NCBI RefSeq assembly: GCF_003386205.1
Contig: NZ_QRDY01000003.1
Coordinates: 186,001 to 250,000 of the forward strand
DNA from: Cohnella lupini
GTDB taxonomy: Bacteria > Bacillota > Bacilli > Paenibacillales > Paenibacillaceae
Reading direction: 5' to 3'
Length of the DNA: 64,000 nucleotides
The stretch's first letter is position 1. Every line of letters starts with the position of its first letter. Made by a program: the position numbers and the translations under genes. This document shows, piece by piece, positions 62,641 to 64,000 of this stretch. Under the pieces are notes generated by a model. It was not told where the DNA came from and did not search any database. It was given only the letters and a program-made list of their open reading frames with translations.

Positions 62641-62855
62641 TGTATCGCCACAAAGTTGCTCCGTGAGTGGTAATAACCGTGCCTGGCGATGCTATTTGCC
62701 TTAAAGTCGCTCCCAGAGCAAGAATAAGCGTTCCTGGCGATGCTATTTGCCTCAAAGTCGCTCCCAGAGCAAAAATAAGCATGCCTGGCGATGCTATTTG
62801 CCTCAAAGTAACTCCCAGACAAAAAATAAGCGTGCCTGGCGGTGCTAAAAAAAGT
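62637..62855. repeat. Tandem array B2: four copies, 51-bp period, inverted relative to B1
   Basis: GATGCTATTTGCC (GGTGC in the last) recurs at 62688, 62739, 62790 and 62841, exactly 51 bp apart, with a half copy before the first. On the minus strand the unit is GGAGCGACTTTGAGGCAAAT then AGCATCGCCAGGCATGCTTA, the same family as B1 about 47 kb away. The best copy has GCAT and ATGC flanking CGCCAGGC. Confidence 0.92.
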
Positions 62856-63074
62856 AAAGCGGCTAAACTTGGACAGCGATTCGAACGCTACAAAGTGTCG
62901 ATTCTTCGCTTTCTTTACGTTGCCCGCGTGCCTTTTGACTACAATCAGGCTGAACGCGACATTCGTATGTCTAAGGTAAAGCAGAAAATATCTGGATGAT
63001 TTCGAACGGCACTTGGTGGCGAACAACTTGCAAGCATCTATACCGGCGAAGCGACGTTTGAGCAGTTGGATTGA
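62856..63074 (+). pseudogene. IS66-family transposase C-terminal remnant
   Basis: The frame gives KVSILRFLYVARVPFDYNQA then ERDIRMSKVKQKISG, the highly conserved C-terminus of IS66 TnpC transposases (VPFDNNxAERDIRMxKxKQKISG). A TGA at 62997 replaces the usual Cys codon; after it the same frame reads FRTALGGEQLASIY, matching the usual FRTxEG continuation, and ends at 63074. The rest of the element is missing. Confidence 0.88.
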
Positions 63075-63114
63075 GCGATATCGTAGCGGTAAATAAACGA
63101 TTTCCGCATTCGAC

Positions 63115-63840
63115 TTAAACCGATTTGTTGGACAACGCTTCGCGAAGCAGCCTTTCGACTTTGCTAAGATGGTCCGAGATAAGCTCAGAGGCTTTAAGCT
63201 TGTCCTGTTTTTCGATGGCTTCGTAGATCGTACGATGTTCGTTAAGAAGTCGGGAAGCGGTCGCTTTCTCTTGATAAAACCACAACTCGCGGGTCTGACG
63301 GATGGATCCGGCGAAGCGGTCGGCTATCGACTCCATCAGTTGTACGAAGAGGGAGTTGCCCGAGGCGGCGGCGATCGCCATGTGGAACTCGGTATCCGCG
63401 CGCTCGCCTTCCGACGTGTCGTCGCGATCCAGGCTTAGCTCCATCAGCGCTAACAGCTCCCGAAATCGCGCGAGATCGGCCGAGCTGCGTCTTTCGGCAG
63501 CCAGCGAAGCGGCACCGATCTCCAAGGACTTGCGGACCTCGAGAAGCTCGACGAGCGAGTCGGCTCCTTGGAATAATGATTCGGATGCGCTCTTGGCGTT
63601 ATTAGGAAGAACCGACTTGACGAACGTACCGCCGCCTTGGCGGACATCCAGCCAACCCATCGCTTTTAACGCGCTTACGGCTTCGCGAATCGTCGAACGT
63701 CCTACGCCGTATGCCTCCGCCAGCTGGACGACGGAAGGAAGCCGTTGCCCGGTTTGCCACTCGCCATCCCGTATCCGGCGAACGATGCGTTCCCCGACAA
63801 GCTCGTGTCCCTTGGGCGTTTCAATTTTCGTCTGTTGCAT
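63115..63840 (-). CDS. GntR-family (FadR/FCD subfamily) transcriptional regulator
   Basis: A 241-residue regulator: winged helix-turn-helix (about 10-75, GERIVRRIRDGEWQTGQRLP, VGRSTIREAVSALKAMGWLD) and an FCD effector domain (about 95-230; metal-type residues in DTEFHMAIAAASGN and LNEHRTIYEAI). The second of two adjacent ATGs is preferred because GGAGG is six bases before it. It is divergent from the gene starting at 63958 and likely controls it; LldR/GlcC-type FCD proteins respond to lactate or glycolate. Confidence 0.93.
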   Translation of the reverse strand: MQQTKIETPKGHELVGERIVRRIRDGEWQTGQRLPSVVQLAEAYGVGRSTIREAVSALKAMGWLDVRQGGGTFVKSVLPNNAKSASESLFQGADSLVELLEVRKSLEIGAASLAAERRSSADLARFRELLALMELSLDRDDTSEGERADTEFHMAIAAASGNSLFVQLMESIADRFAGSIRQTRELWFYQEKATASRLLNEHRTIYEAIEKQDKLKASELISDHLSKVERLLREALSNKSV

Positions 63841-63920
63841 CATAAACCTCCGGAGGATCGATCAAATATCTTATTCGATGTCTATACAATACTACATTCT
63901 TGAAATATAATGAAGCAAAA

Positions 63921-63938
63921 GTCATCAGATGACCTGAT
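63921..63938. promoter_or_regulatory. GntR/FadR-type operator
   Basis: GTCATCAGATGACCTGAT contains two overlapping palindromes: GTCAT/ATGAC around CAG, and ATCAG/CTGAT around ATGAC. The GTC..GAC form agrees with FadR-subfamily sites. It follows a TATAAT at 63906 and lies 20 bp before the downstream start codon. Confidence 0.7.
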
Positions 63939-63957
63939 CAATTATGGGGGTTTATAG

Positions 63958-64000
63958 ATGCTAGATACGAAGTTAACGCAACGATTGAGGCAGATTGTCG
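63958..64000 (+). CDS. Start of a CDS cut by the window end (possible FAD-linked oxidase)
   Basis: ATG after ATGGGGG opens MLDTKLTQRLRQIV before the window ends. The N-terminus is reminiscent of glycolate/lactate oxidase GlcD-type subunits, and such genes often lie opposite an FCD-type GntR gene. With 14 residues this is only a suggestion. Confidence 0.4.
   Translation, partial: MLDTKLTQRLRQIV

Noticed and set aside
6200..62855. CRISPR arrays
   Set aside because: Whole units repeat, including the linkers; there are no unique spacers, no 24-37 bp direct repeat with variable spacer, and no cas genes.
62667..62999. 110-residue frame across array B2 into the IS66 fragment
   Set aside because: The first half is the 51-bp repeat read in frame; only the last part is a transposase remnant.

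Overview
This window reads as chromosomal DNA of a spore-forming Paenibacillaceae-type Firmicute (Paenibacillus/Cohnella-like). The signs are the sporulation gene yyaC, two very large exported proteins ending in triple S-layer homology (SLH) domains, a YesM/YesN-type two-component pair, LplABC-type sugar importers without a dedicated ATPase, many AraC-family regulators, strong GGAGG ribosome sites with frequent TTG/GTG starts, and DinB and HelD genes. Base composition is near balanced. No rRNA, tRNA or CRISPR array was seen. Gene calls come from reading translations and family motifs by eye; no database search was possible.

Layout. 1-1670: end of a BMP-family binding protein and a Rieske oxygenase. 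1.8-6.1 kb: helicases HelD and RecQ. 6.6-12.3 kb: a minus-strand iron/phosphonate-type ABC importer operon with a phosphoesterase, and a divergent LysR regulator. 12.3-14.8 kb: a DnaQ-like exonuclease and a His-rich TIGR03943 protein/permease pair. 15.4-19.5 kb: an SLH-anchored LTD/choice-of-anchor protein. 19.5-22.8 kb: quinone reductase-like enzyme, an unknown protein, a SulP transporter. 22.9-26.7 kb: AraC regulator, GH29 fucosidase, lipase. 26.9-38.4 kb: LysR, FMN reductase, amino-acid ABC importer, two LLM monooxygenases, M20 deacylase, covalent-flavin amine oxidase, DinB and GNAT. This strongly resembles the Bacillus S-alkylcysteine salvage (ytmI-type) operon with extra members. 38.6-43.6 kb: GH43, DMT exporter, AraC and PhyH dioxygenase. 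43.8-56.9 kb: a galactan-use locus with a surface GH53 galactanase, a sensor kinase and AraC-type response regulator, binding protein, two permeases and a cytosolic GH53. 56.9-59.1 kb: yyaC, a small unknown, AraC. 59.3-62.4 kb: an IclR-controlled SDR/FAH pair and an SRPBCC protein. 62.4-64 kb: IS66 and AraC remnants, a GntR/FadR regulator and the first codons of its divergent target.

How parts work together. In the galactan locus, three promoters (surface GH53, kinase, binding protein) carry the same box GTGCrgAAATGTT exactly 48 bp upstream of the -10, a strong candidate operator for the local response regulator. The IclR gene and the SDR operon each have a nearly identical 20-bp palindrome (TGGTTTATTATAATAAACCA), defining a two-target regulon. 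The lysR/ABC intergenic region and the GntR/oxidase intergenic region also carry clear palindromes.

The most unusual feature is a set of six intergenic tandem arrays made of at least four unrelated short repeat families. Most families contain an imperfect palindrome of about 21 bp, repeated every 51, 52 or 62 bp. All these intervals are close to whole numbers of DNA helical turns, so the palindromes would lie on one face of the helix. The periods mostly do not preserve a reading frame, the arrays lie between genes in every transcriptional arrangement, and two of them touch AraC-gene remnants. I know of no described element with this design.
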